A stretch of DNA of 64,000 bases from Candidatus Rubrivivax defluviihabitans (lineage in GTDB: Bacteria; Pseudomonadota; Gammaproteobacteria; Burkholderiales; Burkholderiaceae_C), in NCBI GenBank assembly GCA_016709385.1, contig JADJMW010000001.1:620001-684000 (forward strand), in the 5' to 3' direction. A program made the translations under genes and the position numbers. Under the pieces are notes generated by a model that was given only the letters and a program-made list of their open reading frames with translations, did no database searches and was not told the origin of the DNA. Of the stretch, positions 49,156 to 58,900 are shown in pieces (the stretch's first letter is position 1; each line of letters opens with the position of its first letter).

Positions 49156-49225
49156 GCCGGCGCCAGCGGCGGCGCTGAAGCCAGCGCATTTGGACGCTAA
49201 CCCTGATTGACCCGCCCGCGAGTGC

Positions 49226-49236
49226 AAGCCACGCTT
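49226..49236. promoter_or_regulatory. AAGC-CAC-GCTT dyad upstream of phaB
   Basis: A short inverted repeat 36 nt before the phaB ATG resembles the AAGC...GCTT palindrome in the phaC promoter and shares its GCTTAC right arm. TTGACC at 49207-49212 could be a -35, but no good -10 lies 16-18 nt downstream. Confidence 0.35.
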
Positions 49237-49271
49237 ACGGGTTCGCTACACCACCCCCCAAGGAGAGACAG

Positions 49272-50009
49272 ATGGCAAAGAAAGTGGCATACGTGACAGG
49301 CGGCATGGGCGGCATCGGCACCGCGATCTGCCAGCGACTGGCCAAGGAAGGCTTCAAGGTCATCGCCGGCTGCGGCCCCAGCCGCGACTGGCAGAAGTGG
49401 CTCGACGAGCAAAAGGCCCTGGGCTATGAATTCCACGCCTCGGTGGGCAACGTGGCCGACTGGCAGTCCACGGTGGACGCCTTCACCAAGGCCAGCGCCG
49501 AGGTCGGCCCCATCGACGTGCTGGTGAACAATGCCGGCATCACACGGGACCGCATGTTCCTGAAGATGACGCCCGAGGACTGGAAGGCGGTCATCGACAC
49601 CAACCTCAACAGCATGTTCAACGTCACCAAGCAGGTGGTGCCGGGCATGGTGGAGAAGGGCTGGGGACGCATCATCCAGATCAGCTCGGTGAACGGCGAG
49701 AAGGGCCAGGCCGGGCAGACCAACTACTCGGCGGCCAAGGCCGGCATGCACGGCTTCACGATGGCGCTGGCGCAGGAAATGGCGAACAAGGGCGTCACCG
49801 TCAATACCGTGAGCCCGGGCTATATCGGCACCGACATGGTGCTGGCGATCAAGCCGCAGATCCTGGAAAAGATCGTCGAGACGATCCCGGTCAAGCGGCT
49901 GGGCACGCCGGCGGAAATCGGCTCCATCGTGGCCTGGCTGGCGGGCGAGGACTCGGGCTTCACCACCGGCGCCGACTTCTCCTGCAACGGCGGCCTGCAC
50001 ATGGGGTGA
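49272..50009 (+). CDS. phaB: Acetoacetyl-CoA reductase
   Basis: A 245-residue short-chain dehydrogenase: NADPH loop VTGGMGGIGTAICQRLAKEG, NNAGITRDRMF, catalytic S...Y-x-x-x-K as QISSVNGEKGQAGQTNYSAAK, and the C-terminal FTTGADFSCNGGLHMG typical of PhaB. It reduces acetoacetyl-CoA to (R)-3-hydroxybutyryl-CoA, the PhaC substrate. AAGGAGAGAC precedes the ATG. A 12-bp perfect hairpin follows its stop. Confidence 0.95.
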   Translation: MAKKVAYVTGGMGGIGTAICQRLAKEGFKVIAGCGPSRDWQKWLDEQKALGYEFHASVGNVADWQSTVDAFTKASAEVGPIDVLVNNAGITRDRMFLKMTPEDWKAVIDTNLNSMFNVTKQVVPGMVEKGWGRIIQISSVNGEKGQAGQTNYSAAKAGMHGFTMALAQEMANKGVTVNTVSPGYIGTDMVLAIKPQILEKIVETIPVKRLGTPAEIGSIVAWLAGEDSGFTTGADFSCNGGLHMG

Positions 50010-50012
50010 GCC

Positions 50013-50040
50013 GAGCCAGGGTCCCTGCGGACCCTGGCTC
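50013..50040 (+). terminator. Strong hairpin after phaB
   Basis: GAGCCAGGGTCC (50013-50024) pairs perfectly with GGACCCTGGCTC (50029-50040) around CTGC. It begins 4 nt after the phaB stop. No T-run follows, so it may stabilise the 3' end or terminate only inefficiently. Confidence 0.6.
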
Positions 50041-50198
50041 GCCTGGCGAACGACGGTGCGCGTCTCGCGCGCGCCGGCTGAGCGGCTGCGCCGCTCAACC
50101 CTTCGGGTGCATGCACAGCTCCCCCGAGCCCCCTCCAAGAGGGGGCTCCGGTCAGAAATTGAAGCGCCGGCCCTGGGCCGGCGCACGTCTTTGTGCGG

Positions 50199-50411
50199 CT
50201 ACTCTCCGCCGATGAAATACTTGATCACCGACTTGGCGGCGAAGCCCACCAGGCCGAAACCCAGCGCCAGGAACAGCACGAAGGTGCCGAACCGGCCGGC
50301 CTTCGATTCGCGCGCCAGCTGAAAGATGATGAACACCATGTACAGCATGAACGCGCTGACGCCGAAGGTCAGCCCGAACTGCGCAATCTGCTCCTCGCTG
50401 TAGCCGAACAT
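50199..50411 (-). CDS. DUF2788 family small membrane protein
   Basis: A 70-residue protein, MFGYSEEQIAQFGLTFGVSAF..., with two transmembrane helices and the cytosolic ARESKAGRFG loop typical of DUF2788. Its start codon overlaps the stop of the upstream DUF2189 gene (TGATG), so translation is coupled. Function is unknown. Confidence 0.88.
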   Translation of the reverse strand: MFGYSEEQIAQFGLTFGVSAFMLYMVFIIFQLARESKAGRFGTFVLFLALGFGLVGFAAKSVIKYFIGGE

Positions 50412-51196
50412 CAGCGCGGGCTTCCGGCTTCCGGCTCGACGAGGTCGCGATAGGCGTGCCAGCTGGCATGCGCCAGCCAGGGCACGGCCACGATCAGGCC
50501 CACCAGCGCGGTGGCCATGCCGATCAGGGTGACGACGAGGATCAACGTCGCCCACAGTGCCATCGGCGCCGGGTTCAGCAGCGCCGTGCGCACGCTGGTG
50601 AGCACGGCGTCGCGCACTTTCACAGGGCGGTCCAGCAACAGCGGAAGGGCCACCACGCTGGAAGCGAACATGGGCGCTGCGAGCACGCTGCCCAGCACCA
50701 GCCAGGTCTCGAACAACCAGCCGTCGCGGGCCAGCACCACCACGTGCAGGAAGTCGGACGGGCTGTTCACTGGCGCCGCCGCGAAGCGCGTGATGAGCGA
50801 GGCCGAGGTCAGCACCCAGCCGGTGCCGGCCAGCGCCAGCAACACGCCGAACAGGACCAGCCGCCCGTCGCGTGGCCGCCAGGTCGCCAGCGCGTCGGCC
50901 AGGCCGACGGGCTGCTGCCGTTCCAGGCCGCGGCTGATGGCATACAGGCCGGTGGCCACCACCGGCGCCACCAGCATGAAGCCGCTGAAGGCGCCGGCCA
51001 GCAGCCAGAAGCGGTCGTGCGCCAGGGCCACCAGCAATGCGCCGAAGACGGCCGTGGCCAGGCCGTGCAGCAGGCCCGGCACCGGTTGGCGCAGCAGGTC
51101 GGCCCAGCCGCGGGCCAGCCAGGTGAAGGGCTGACCGGGGTCCACCGGGCGCGGGACCGGACGGGGCGGCGGGGCGGCGTGCGGAGTGACGGGCAT
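50411..51196 (-). CDS. DUF2189 family integral membrane protein
   Basis: A 261-residue protein with six to seven hydrophobic helices. DUF2189 traits are the FTWLARGWADLLRQPVPGLLHGLATAVFG opening, GFMLVAPVVATGLYAISRGLER and the C-terminal VPWLAHASWHAYRDLV. A Pro-rich cytosolic N-terminus precedes. Such proteins are predicted inner-membrane proteins, sometimes linked to respiratory oxidase genes, but no function is known. It is the upstream partner of the DUF2788 gene. Confidence 0.88.
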   Translation of the reverse strand: MPVTPHAAPPPRPVPRPVDPGQPFTWLARGWADLLRQPVPGLLHGLATAVFGALLVALAHDRFWLLAGAFSGFMLVAPVVATGLYAISRGLERQQPVGLADALATWRPRDGRLVLFGVLLALAGTGWVLTSASLITRFAAAPVNSPSDFLHVVVLARDGWLFETWLVLGSVLAAPMFASSVVALPLLLDRPVKVRDAVLTSVRTALLNPAPMALWATLILVVTLIGMATALVGLIVAVPWLAHASWHAYRDLVEPEAGSPR

Positions 51197-51259
51197 GGCG
51201 GCGAGCGAGCGGAGCGGGAAGGAGTGTAGGCAGCGCGGCTGTCGCGGGCTTGACCGTGG

Positions 51260-52348
51260 TCAGCCCGCCTCGGCAGCCGCCAGGCCGCCGCGTGACTGCC
51301 GCGCCAGCGCCGCAGCGGCGGCGGCCAGCGTGGCCGGTGCGGCATCGGGCAGTTCGACGGCGCGGGCCGCGGCGAAGCCGGCGAAGTTGCGCTGCATCGA
51401 GCGCTGGTAGATCGGGTCGTAGTGCTGCGTGAGCAAGGCTTCGACCACGGCGGCCACGCGGCCGGCACGGGCCTCGGCCTGCCAATGTTCGACCACCGTG
51501 GCGCCGCGCAACTCGCGCAAGGCTTCCAGGCGCGCGCAGAAGCCCTCGACGTCTTCGACGAAATGCGCATAGTCGTGCAGCAGGAAATCGACGCGCGCGG
51601 CCAGCGGCATCTGCAGCTGCACGCAAGGCGCGGCGCGCAGCCGCAGCAACAGCGGCTCGGGGATGCGCAAGCGGCCGATGGTGCGGCTCTCACCTTCGGC
51701 CCACACCACGCGCGCGGGGTCGAAGCGGCGCAGCGCCTGCCACAGCCGCGTCTCGAAGGCTTTCTGCGACGGCTGCGGCTGGCCCGGCAGCGGCCCCAGC
51801 ACCGAACCGCGGTGGCAGGCCAGCGCCTCCAGGTCGAGCACCGGCTCGCCGGCGGCGGCCAGCGCCTGCAGCAGCCGGCTCTTGGCCGACCCGGTGCGGC
51901 CGCAGACGACGCGAAAGGCCAGCCTGGCGGGCAGCGTTTCCAGCTCGGCGATGACGGCGCGGCGGAATTCGCGGTAGCCGCCTTCCAGCACCTGCACGTT
52001 GAAGCCGATCCGGTCCAGCACCAGCGCCAGCGCACCCGATCGCTGGCCGCCGCGCCAGCAGTAGACCAGCGGCCGCCAGCTGCGCGGGTGCGCCATCACC
52101 TGCGTCTCGACATGGCGCGCGATATTGCGCGCCACCAGTGCGGCGCCGCGCTTGCGCGCGTCGAAGGGCGAGAGCTGGCCATATTCGGTGCCGACGAGGC
52201 GGCGTTCCTCGTCGTCCAGCACCGGCCAGTTGACGGCGCCCGGCAGCCGGTCTTCGGCAAATTCGCTCTCGCTGCGCGCGTCGACGATGGCGTCGAACTC
52301 GGCCAGCCGCGCGATCGCCTCGGTGGCGGAGATGCGCCTCAGGGCCAT
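51260..52348 (-). CDS. mnmH: tRNA 2-selenouridine synthase
   Basis: A 362-residue enzyme that replaces 2-thiouridine sulfur by selenium in tRNA wobble positions. An N-terminal rhodanese domain has the catalytic cysteine in LVYCWRGGQRSGALA. The C-terminal P-loop domain has GRTGSAKSRLLQALAA and the GSVLG...QKAFET region. ATG 52348 is used. It needs selenophosphate, so a selD gene should exist elsewhere; none is in the window. It is encoded just after glnD on the same strand with a 4-nt gap. Confidence 0.93.
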   Translation of the reverse strand: MALRRISATEAIARLAEFDAIVDARSESEFAEDRLPGAVNWPVLDDEERRLVGTEYGQLSPFDARKRGAALVARNIARHVETQVMAHPRSWRPLVYCWRGGQRSGALALVLDRIGFNVQVLEGGYREFRRAVIAELETLPARLAFRVVCGRTGSAKSRLLQALAAAGEPVLDLEALACHRGSVLGPLPGQPQPSQKAFETRLWQALRRFDPARVVWAEGESRTIGRLRIPEPLLLRLRAAPCVQLQMPLAARVDFLLHDYAHFVEDVEGFCARLEALRELRGATVVEHWQAEARAGRVAAVVEALLTQHYDPIYQRSMQRNFAGFAAARAVELPDAAPATLAAAAAALARQSRGGLAAAEAG

Positions 52349-52352
52349 CGGA

Positions 52353-54986
52353 TCACGTGACCGGCGCGGCCACCGCGTCCAGGATCTCGGTCTCGATGCG
52401 CACCTGCGTCTTCATGTGCGGCAAGGCCGGCCCGTCGACGAGGAAGGTGTCCTCGACGCGTTCGCCCAGCGTGCTGACCTTGGCCAGCTGCAGGTTGATG
52501 TGGTTGCGGGCGAGCACGCGGGCGATGGCGTAGAGCAGCCCCGTGCGGTCGCTGGCCGAGACGCTGAGCAGCCAGCGTTGCGCACGTTCGTCGGGCGCCA
52601 GCGACACGTGCGGCGTGACCGGGAAGCTGCGCACGCGGCGCGAGACGCGGCCGCGCCTCGGCTCGGGCAGCGGCCCGTCCGACGACAGCGCCTGCGTGGC
52701 CTGGGTCTCCACCAGGGAAATCAGGTCGCGGTACTGGAATTCGCGCTCGTCCGGCGGGCTGTCGGCGCCGAATTGCGTGCTCACCACCTGGAAGGTGTCG
52801 AGCGCATAACCGGCGCGCGTGGTGTGGATCTTGGCGTCCTGGATGCTGAAACCGGCACTGTCGAAATAGCCGCAGATGCGGGCGAAGAGGTCGGGCCGGT
52901 CGGGTGTGTAGACCAGCACCTGCAGGCCGTCGCCCACCGACGAGGCGCGCGCGCGCACGATCGGCACCTGCGTGTGGACGTGGCGCCACAGCGCTCGCGC
53001 GTGCCAGGCGATGTCGGCGGCGTCGTGGCGCGCGAAGTAGCTCACCTCCAGCGTGTCCCACAGCGGCCGCTCGGTGCCCGGCAGCGCCGAATGCAGCGCC
53101 AGGTTGTGCTGCGCCTCCTGCTTGCGCGCCTCGATCTCGGCGTCCAGGTTGGGCCGCGCGCCGCCCAGGGCGCGCAGTGTCAGCCGGTACAGGTCTTCGA
53201 GCAGCTTGCCCTTCCAGGCATTCCACACGCGCGGGCCGGTGCCGCGGATGTCGGCCACCGTCAGCAGGTACAGCGAGGTCAACCGCTCGGGTGTGCCCAC
53301 CAGGCGTGCGAAATCGGCGATGACGTCGGCATCGGACAGGTCTTCCTTCTGCGCGATGCGGCTCATGGTGAGGTGGTGCCGCACCAGGAATTCGATCAAG
53401 CGCGCGTCTTCCAGGGCGATGCCGTGGTCGCGGCAGAAGCGCCGTGCCTCGCGCGCGCCGAGTTCGGAGTGGTCGCCACCGCGGCCCTTGGCCACGTCGT
53501 GGAAGATCGCCACCACGTACAGCAGCCAGGGCTGGTCCCATTGCGCCGCCAGCTGGCTGCAGAACGGGTATTCGTGCGCGTGCTCGGGGATGAAGAAGCG
53601 GCGCACGTTGCGCACCACCATCAGGATGTGCTGGTCCACGGTATAGACGTGGAACAAGTCGTGCTGCATGCGCCCGACGATGCGGCGGAAGACCCACAGG
53701 TAGCGCCCCAGCACCGAGGTCTGGTTCATCAGCCGCAAGGCATGCGTCTGGCCGCTGGGCTGGCGCAGGATGGCCATGAAGGTGGCGCGATTGACGGGGT
53801 CGCGGCGAAAGGCCGGCCCCATGACTTGGCGCGCGTTGTACAGCGCGCGCAAGGTGCGCGCCGAAAGTCCCTGCAGCCCCGGCGTCTGCTGGAAGACGAG
53901 GAAGGTCTCCAGGATGGCGTGCGGGTCTTCCAGATAGAGGTCGTCGCGCGCCACCTCGAGCGAGCCGCCGCGGTCGAGGAAGCGCTCGTTGATCGGCCGC
54001 ATCGGCGCCAATTCCGACGCCGTGATGCGCTCCTCGATATTCAGCATCAGGATCTGGTTGAGCTGCGTCACCGCCTTGGCAGCCCAGTAGTAGCGGTGCA
54101 TCAGGACCTCCGACGCCCGCTGCTCCCCGGTGGCGTGGCAGCCGAAGCTCTCGGCCACGGCGGTCTGCAGGTCGAAGACGAGCCGGTCTTCGCGGCGGCC
54201 GGCCACCATGTGCAGCCGGGCGCGCACGGCGCGCAGCGTGCCCTCGTGCTTGACGAGCTGGCTGGCCTCGAAGGGCGTGATCAGTCCCGTGGCGGCCAGT
54301 TCGCGCCAGGTGCGGCCCAGACCCGCGGCGCGCGCCACCCAGATCACCACCTGCAGGTCGCGCAGGCCGCCCGGGCTTTCCTTGCAGTTGGGTTCCAGCG
54401 CGTAGGGCGTACCCTCGTACTTGACGTGGCGCTGCTTCATCTCCAGCGTCTTGGCGCGCAGGAAGGCGCGCGGGTCCAGCGCCGCTTCGCAGGCCTGCTG
54501 CAGCTCGCGAAACAGCAGCCGCGACCCGCAGACCAGTCGCCCCTCGAGCAAGGCGGTCTGCACGGTGACGTCGCGCTGTGCCTCGGTCACGCACTCGGCC
54601 ACCGTGCGCACCGAGCTGCCGGCCTCCACGCCGATGTCCCAGCACGAGGTCACGAATTGGCTGGCCGCGGTGCGCATGGCCTCGTCGTGTGCCTCGGGCA
54701 GCAGCACCAGCAGGTCCACGTCGGAGTAGGGAAACAACTCGCCGCGGCCGTAGCCGCCCACGGCCACCAGCGCCGCGTTCGCCGGCAGCCCGGCTTGCGT
54801 CCACAGCCCGGCCAGCGCGTCGTCGACCTGGCGTGACAAGGCCCGGATCAGGCGCGCTGCGTTGGTGGCCGTGGGGCGCGCCGTGCGGTACTGCGTGATC
54901 AGCGCGGCCTTGTCGTCGCGAAAGCCCTCCCGCAGCGCCGCCAGGCTGCCAGGCGCGGGGACGCCGGCTTCGGCGAGCGCGGGCAT
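52353..54986 (-). CDS. glnD: Bifunctional uridylyltransferase/uridylyl-removing enzyme GlnD
   Basis: An 877-residue nitrogen sensor. The nucleotidyltransferase centre is GGYGRGELFPYSDVDLLVLLP at about residues 77-97. The HD hydrolase has HDVAKGRGGDHSELG and RHHLTMS. Two C-terminal ACT domains bind glutamine (VYTPDRPDLFARICGYF and SASDRTGLLYAIARVLA). It uridylylates PII proteins when glutamine is low and reverses this when it is high. ATG 54986 begins 4 nt after the map stop, so the genes are co-transcribed. Confidence 0.96.
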   Translation of the reverse strand: MPALAEAGVPAPGSLAALREGFRDDKAALITQYRTARPTATNAARLIRALSRQVDDALAGLWTQAGLPANAALVAVGGYGRGELFPYSDVDLLVLLPEAHDEAMRTAASQFVTSCWDIGVEAGSSVRTVAECVTEAQRDVTVQTALLEGRLVCGSRLLFRELQQACEAALDPRAFLRAKTLEMKQRHVKYEGTPYALEPNCKESPGGLRDLQVVIWVARAAGLGRTWRELAATGLITPFEASQLVKHEGTLRAVRARLHMVAGRREDRLVFDLQTAVAESFGCHATGEQRASEVLMHRYYWAAKAVTQLNQILMLNIEERITASELAPMRPINERFLDRGGSLEVARDDLYLEDPHAILETFLVFQQTPGLQGLSARTLRALYNARQVMGPAFRRDPVNRATFMAILRQPSGQTHALRLMNQTSVLGRYLWVFRRIVGRMQHDLFHVYTVDQHILMVVRNVRRFFIPEHAHEYPFCSQLAAQWDQPWLLYVVAIFHDVAKGRGGDHSELGAREARRFCRDHGIALEDARLIEFLVRHHLTMSRIAQKEDLSDADVIADFARLVGTPERLTSLYLLTVADIRGTGPRVWNAWKGKLLEDLYRLTLRALGGARPNLDAEIEARKQEAQHNLALHSALPGTERPLWDTLEVSYFARHDAADIAWHARALWRHVHTQVPIVRARASSVGDGLQVLVYTPDRPDLFARICGYFDSAGFSIQDAKIHTTRAGYALDTFQVVSTQFGADSPPDEREFQYRDLISLVETQATQALSSDGPLPEPRRGRVSRRVRSFPVTPHVSLAPDERAQRWLLSVSASDRTGLLYAIARVLARNHINLQLAKVSTLGERVEDTFLVDGPALPHMKTQVRIETEILDAVAAPVT

Positions 54987-54990
54987 GGCC

Positions 54991-55872
54991 TCAGGACGTG
55001 GCGAGTGCGGCCGCGGCGCTCGACGCCGGCGCGGCCGACGCCTTGCCGTAGCCGGCGCTGGCAAAGTCCGGTGGCGGCGGGCTGCCGGCCGACACCGTGA
55101 GCACCTCGTAGCCGGTCTCGGTGACGAGCACCGTGTGTTCCCACTGCGCCGACAGCGAGCGGTCGCGCGTGACGATGGTCCAGCCGTCGTAGGGCCGGTT
55201 GCCCTTGCGGTCTTCCTTGATGTCTCGCTTGCCGGCGTTGATCATCGGCTCGACGGTGAAGATCATGCCCGGTACCAGCGTTTCGAGCGTGCCCGGGCGG
55301 CCATAGTGCAGCACCTGCGGCTCTTCGTGGAAACGCGCGCCGACGCCGTGGCCGCAGAATTCGCGCACCACCGAGTAGCCGGCATGTTCGGCAAAACTCT
55401 GGATGGCGTGGCCGATATCGCCCAGCCGCGCGCCGGGCTTGACCTTCACGATGCCCCTCCACATGGCCTCGAAGGTCACCTGGCACAGCCGGCGTGCCGC
55501 GATGCTGGCCTCGCCGACGATGAACATGCGGCTGTTGTCGCCGTGCCAGCCGTCCTTGATGACGGTGACGTCGATATTGACGATGTCGCCGTTCTTCAGC
55601 GGCCGGTCGTCGGGGATGCCGTGGCAGACCACGTCGTTGATCGACGAACACAGCGAAGCCGGGTAGGGTGGGTAGCCCGGCGGGCCGTAGCCCAGTGTGG
55701 CCGGGATGCCGCCCTGCACGTGGACCATGTGGTCGTGCGCCAGGCGGTCGAGTTCGCGCGTGGTGACACCGGGCCGCACATGCGGCGTGAGCATGTCCAG
55801 CACTTCGGAAGCCAGCTGCCCGGCCAGGCGCATGCCCTCGATCTGGGCGGCGGTTTTGATCGGGATCGACAT
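54991..55872 (-). CDS. map: Methionine aminopeptidase, type I
   Basis: A 293-residue dinuclear-metal peptidase that removes N-terminal methionine from nascent proteins. The metal ligands appear in NIDVTVIKDGWHGDNSRMF (two Asp), GHGVGARFHEEP (His) and MIFTVEPMINAG and WEHTVLVTE (two Glu). A C-terminal tail of about 30 Ser/Pro/Ala-rich residues goes beyond the usual end. ATG 55872 matches the family start MSIPIKT-AAQIEGMR. It leads map-glnD-mnmH and is divergent from purL with only 72 nt between. Confidence 0.96.
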   Translation of the reverse strand: MSIPIKTAAQIEGMRLAGQLASEVLDMLTPHVRPGVTTRELDRLAHDHMVHVQGGIPATLGYGPPGYPPYPASLCSSINDVVCHGIPDDRPLKNGDIVNIDVTVIKDGWHGDNSRMFIVGEASIAARRLCQVTFEAMWRGIVKVKPGARLGDIGHAIQSFAEHAGYSVVREFCGHGVGARFHEEPQVLHYGRPGTLETLVPGMIFTVEPMINAGKRDIKEDRKGNRPYDGWTIVTRDRSLSAQWEHTVLVTETGYEVLTVSAGSPPPPDFASAGYGKASAAPASSAAAALATS

Positions 55873-55944
55873 GGCGGCGGATTATCCACCGGCCCCGTAA
55901 AATCCGTGGCCAGTCACCACACGCCGGGCTCTCACCGGGATTGC

Positions 55945-58900
55945 ATGCCTGCATCGCCGCTCCATCTTCTGCATTTCGAGGGCGGCGGTGCGCTGCCGAG
56001 CTTTCGCGCCCAGGCGCTGCTGGCGCGGCTGCAGGCCGCCTGCCCGCGCATCACCCAGGTCTCGGCGCGCTTCGTGCATTGGGCCGCCTTCGACGCACCG
56101 CCGGCCGCCGCGGTGGCCGACCGGCTGCAGGCGTTGTTGGACTACGGCGAACCGGCGCAACCCGAAACCCCGGGTGAACTGGTTCTGGTCATGCCGCGCC
56201 TGGGCACCGTCTCGCCCTGGGCCAGCAAGGCCACGGACATCGCGCGCAACTGCCTGGGCGGCACGGGCGGTCTGGCGCTGCACCGCGTCGAACGCGTGAC
56301 CGAGTTCCGGCTCGGCATCAAGGCCGGCCTCCTCAGTGCCGGCAAGCCCTTGTCGGCGGACGAACGCGCGGCCGTGGCCGCGCTGCTGCACGACCGCATG
56401 ACCGAGAGCGTGGCTTTCGAACGCGAGGCTGCGACGCATCTGTTCGACGCCCGGCCGGCCGAGCCGCTGGCACATGTCGATGTGCTCGGCCAGGGCCGCG
56501 AGGCGCTGGTCGCCGCCAATGTGGAATTCGGCCTGGCGCTCTCGGCCGACGAGATCGACTACCTGCTGTACGCCTTCACGCGGTTGCGGCGCAACCCCAG
56601 CGACGTCGAGCTGATGATGTTCGCGCAGGCCAACAGCGAACACTGCCGGCACAAGATCTTCAACGCCCGCTTCACCATCGACGGCGTGGATGAACCGCTG
56701 TCGATGTTCGGCATGATCCGTCACACCGAGAAGATCTCGCCGCAGTACACCGTGGTGGCCTACGACGACAACGCCGCGGTGATGGAAGGCGGGCCGGTGC
56801 AGCGCTGGACGCCACAGGGCTTCACCAACGCGCCGCCATACGCCCCGCGGTACGAGACCGCGCATGTGCTGATGAAGGTGGAGACGCACAACCACCCCAC
56901 CGCCATCTCACCCTTCGCCGGCGCGGCCACCGGCGCCGGCGGCGAGATTCGCGACGAAGGCGCCACCGGGCGCGGCGCTCGGCCCAAGGCCGGGTTGACC
57001 GGCTTTTCGGTGAGCAACCTGCATCTGACCGAAACCAGCGAGCCCTGGGAACGCGACCCCGTGGGCAAGCCCGAGCACATCGCCAGCGCGTTGACCATCA
57101 TGACCGAAGGTCCGCTGGGCGGCGCCGCCTTCAACAACGAATTCGGCCGCCCCAACCTGGGCGGCTTTTTTCGCGTCTACGAGCAGGCGGTGGCCGGCCT
57201 GCGCCGCGGCTACCACAAGCCGATCATGATCGCCGGCGGGCTGGGTGCCATCAGCGCCGACCAGGTGAAGAAGCTGCCCTTCGGCCCCGGAACGCTGCTG
57301 GTGCAGCTGGGCGGGCCGGGCATGCGCATCGGCATGGGCGGCGGCGCGGCCAGCTCCATGGCCGCCGGCAGCAATACCGCGGCACTGGACTTCGATTCGG
57401 TGCAGCGTGGCAACCCCGAGATCCAGCGCCGGGCGCAGGAAGTCATCAACCATTGCTGGAGTCTTGGCGAAACGAACCCGGTGCTGGCCATCCACGACGT
57501 GGGTGCCGGGGGCCTGAGCAACGCCTTTCCCGAGCTGGTGGACGGCGCCGGGCAAGGTGCCCGCTTCGACCTGCGGCGTGTGCCGCTGGAGGAGAGCGGC
57601 CTGGCGCCGAAGGAGATCTGGTGCAACGAAAGCCAGGAACGCTACGTGCTGGCCGTCAACCCGGACCTGATGCCGCTGTTCGAGCAGATGTGCGCGCGCG
57701 AACGCTGCCCGTTCGCCGTCGTCGGCGTGGCCACGGCCGACCGTGCGCTGGTGGTCGAAGAAGGTGCGGGTGGCGAAAGCGTCATCGACATGCCGCTGGA
57801 GGTGTTGCTCGGCAAGCCGCCGCGTGTGCACCGCGACGTGCAGCGCGTGCGGCGCCCCGGCAAGCCGCTGCACCTGACCGGCGTGGAACTGGCCACCGTG
57901 GCGCTGGACGTGCTGCGCCATCCCACAGTGGCCAGCAAGCGTTTCCTGGTCACCATCGGTGACCGCACCGTGGGTGGCTTGACGCACCGCGACCCCATGG
58001 TCGGCCCCTGGCAGGTGCCGGTGGCCGACTGCGCCGTGACGCTGGCCGACTTCGCGGGTTTTGCCGGCGAGGCCATGGCCATGGGCGAGCGCACGCCGCT
58101 GGCCGCGCTGGGTTCGGCCACTGCGCCGGCCTCGGGCCGCATGGCGGTGGGCGAGGCGCTGACCAACCTGCTGGCGGCGCCGATCGAACTGAGCCGCGTC
58201 AAGCTCAGCGCCAACTGGATGGCGGCTTGCGGCGAGCCGGGCGAAGACGCGGCGCTGTTCGACACCGTGCGCGCCGTGGGGCTGGAGCTGTGCCCGGCGC
58301 TGGGCATCGGCATCCCGGTGGGCAAGGATTCGCTGTCGATGCGCACGCGCTGGTCCAGTGGCGACACCCCCAGGCAGGTGACGGCACCGGTGTCGCTCGT
58401 CGTCACCGCCTTCGCCACGCTGGACGACGTGCGCGGCACGCTCACGCCGCAACTGCAGCCGGGCGATACCACGCTGGTGCTCGTCGACCTGGGCCAGGGC
58501 CGGCAGCGTTTGGCCGGCTCGATGCTGGCGCAGGTGCTGGGGCAATTCGGCTGCGACGTGAGCGACGGCGTGCCCGACCTCGACGATGCGCAGCAGCTCA
58601 AAGCGCTGGTGGCCGCCATCAACGTCTTGCGCGCGCAAGGCCAGCTGCTGGCCTACCACGACCGCAGCGACGGCGGCCTGTGGGCGACGGTGTGCGAGAT
58701 GGCCTTCGCCGGCCACCTGGGCGTGAGCCTGAACGTGGACATCCTGGTCACCGAAGGCGACGGCATCGCCGACAGCCGTGCCGAGTACGGCGACTCCAAG
58801 AACTGGGCCGCGCAGGTGGGCGAGCGCCGCAACGAACTGACCTTGAAGGCACTGTTCAACGAGGAACTCGGCATCGTCGTGCAGGTGCCCACCGCCGTGC

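Noticed and set aside
54862..55944. In-frame extension of purL upstream by about 360 codons.
   Set aside because: It runs antisense through map and the start of glnD. PurL homologues begin at about 55945, and that gives the standard length.
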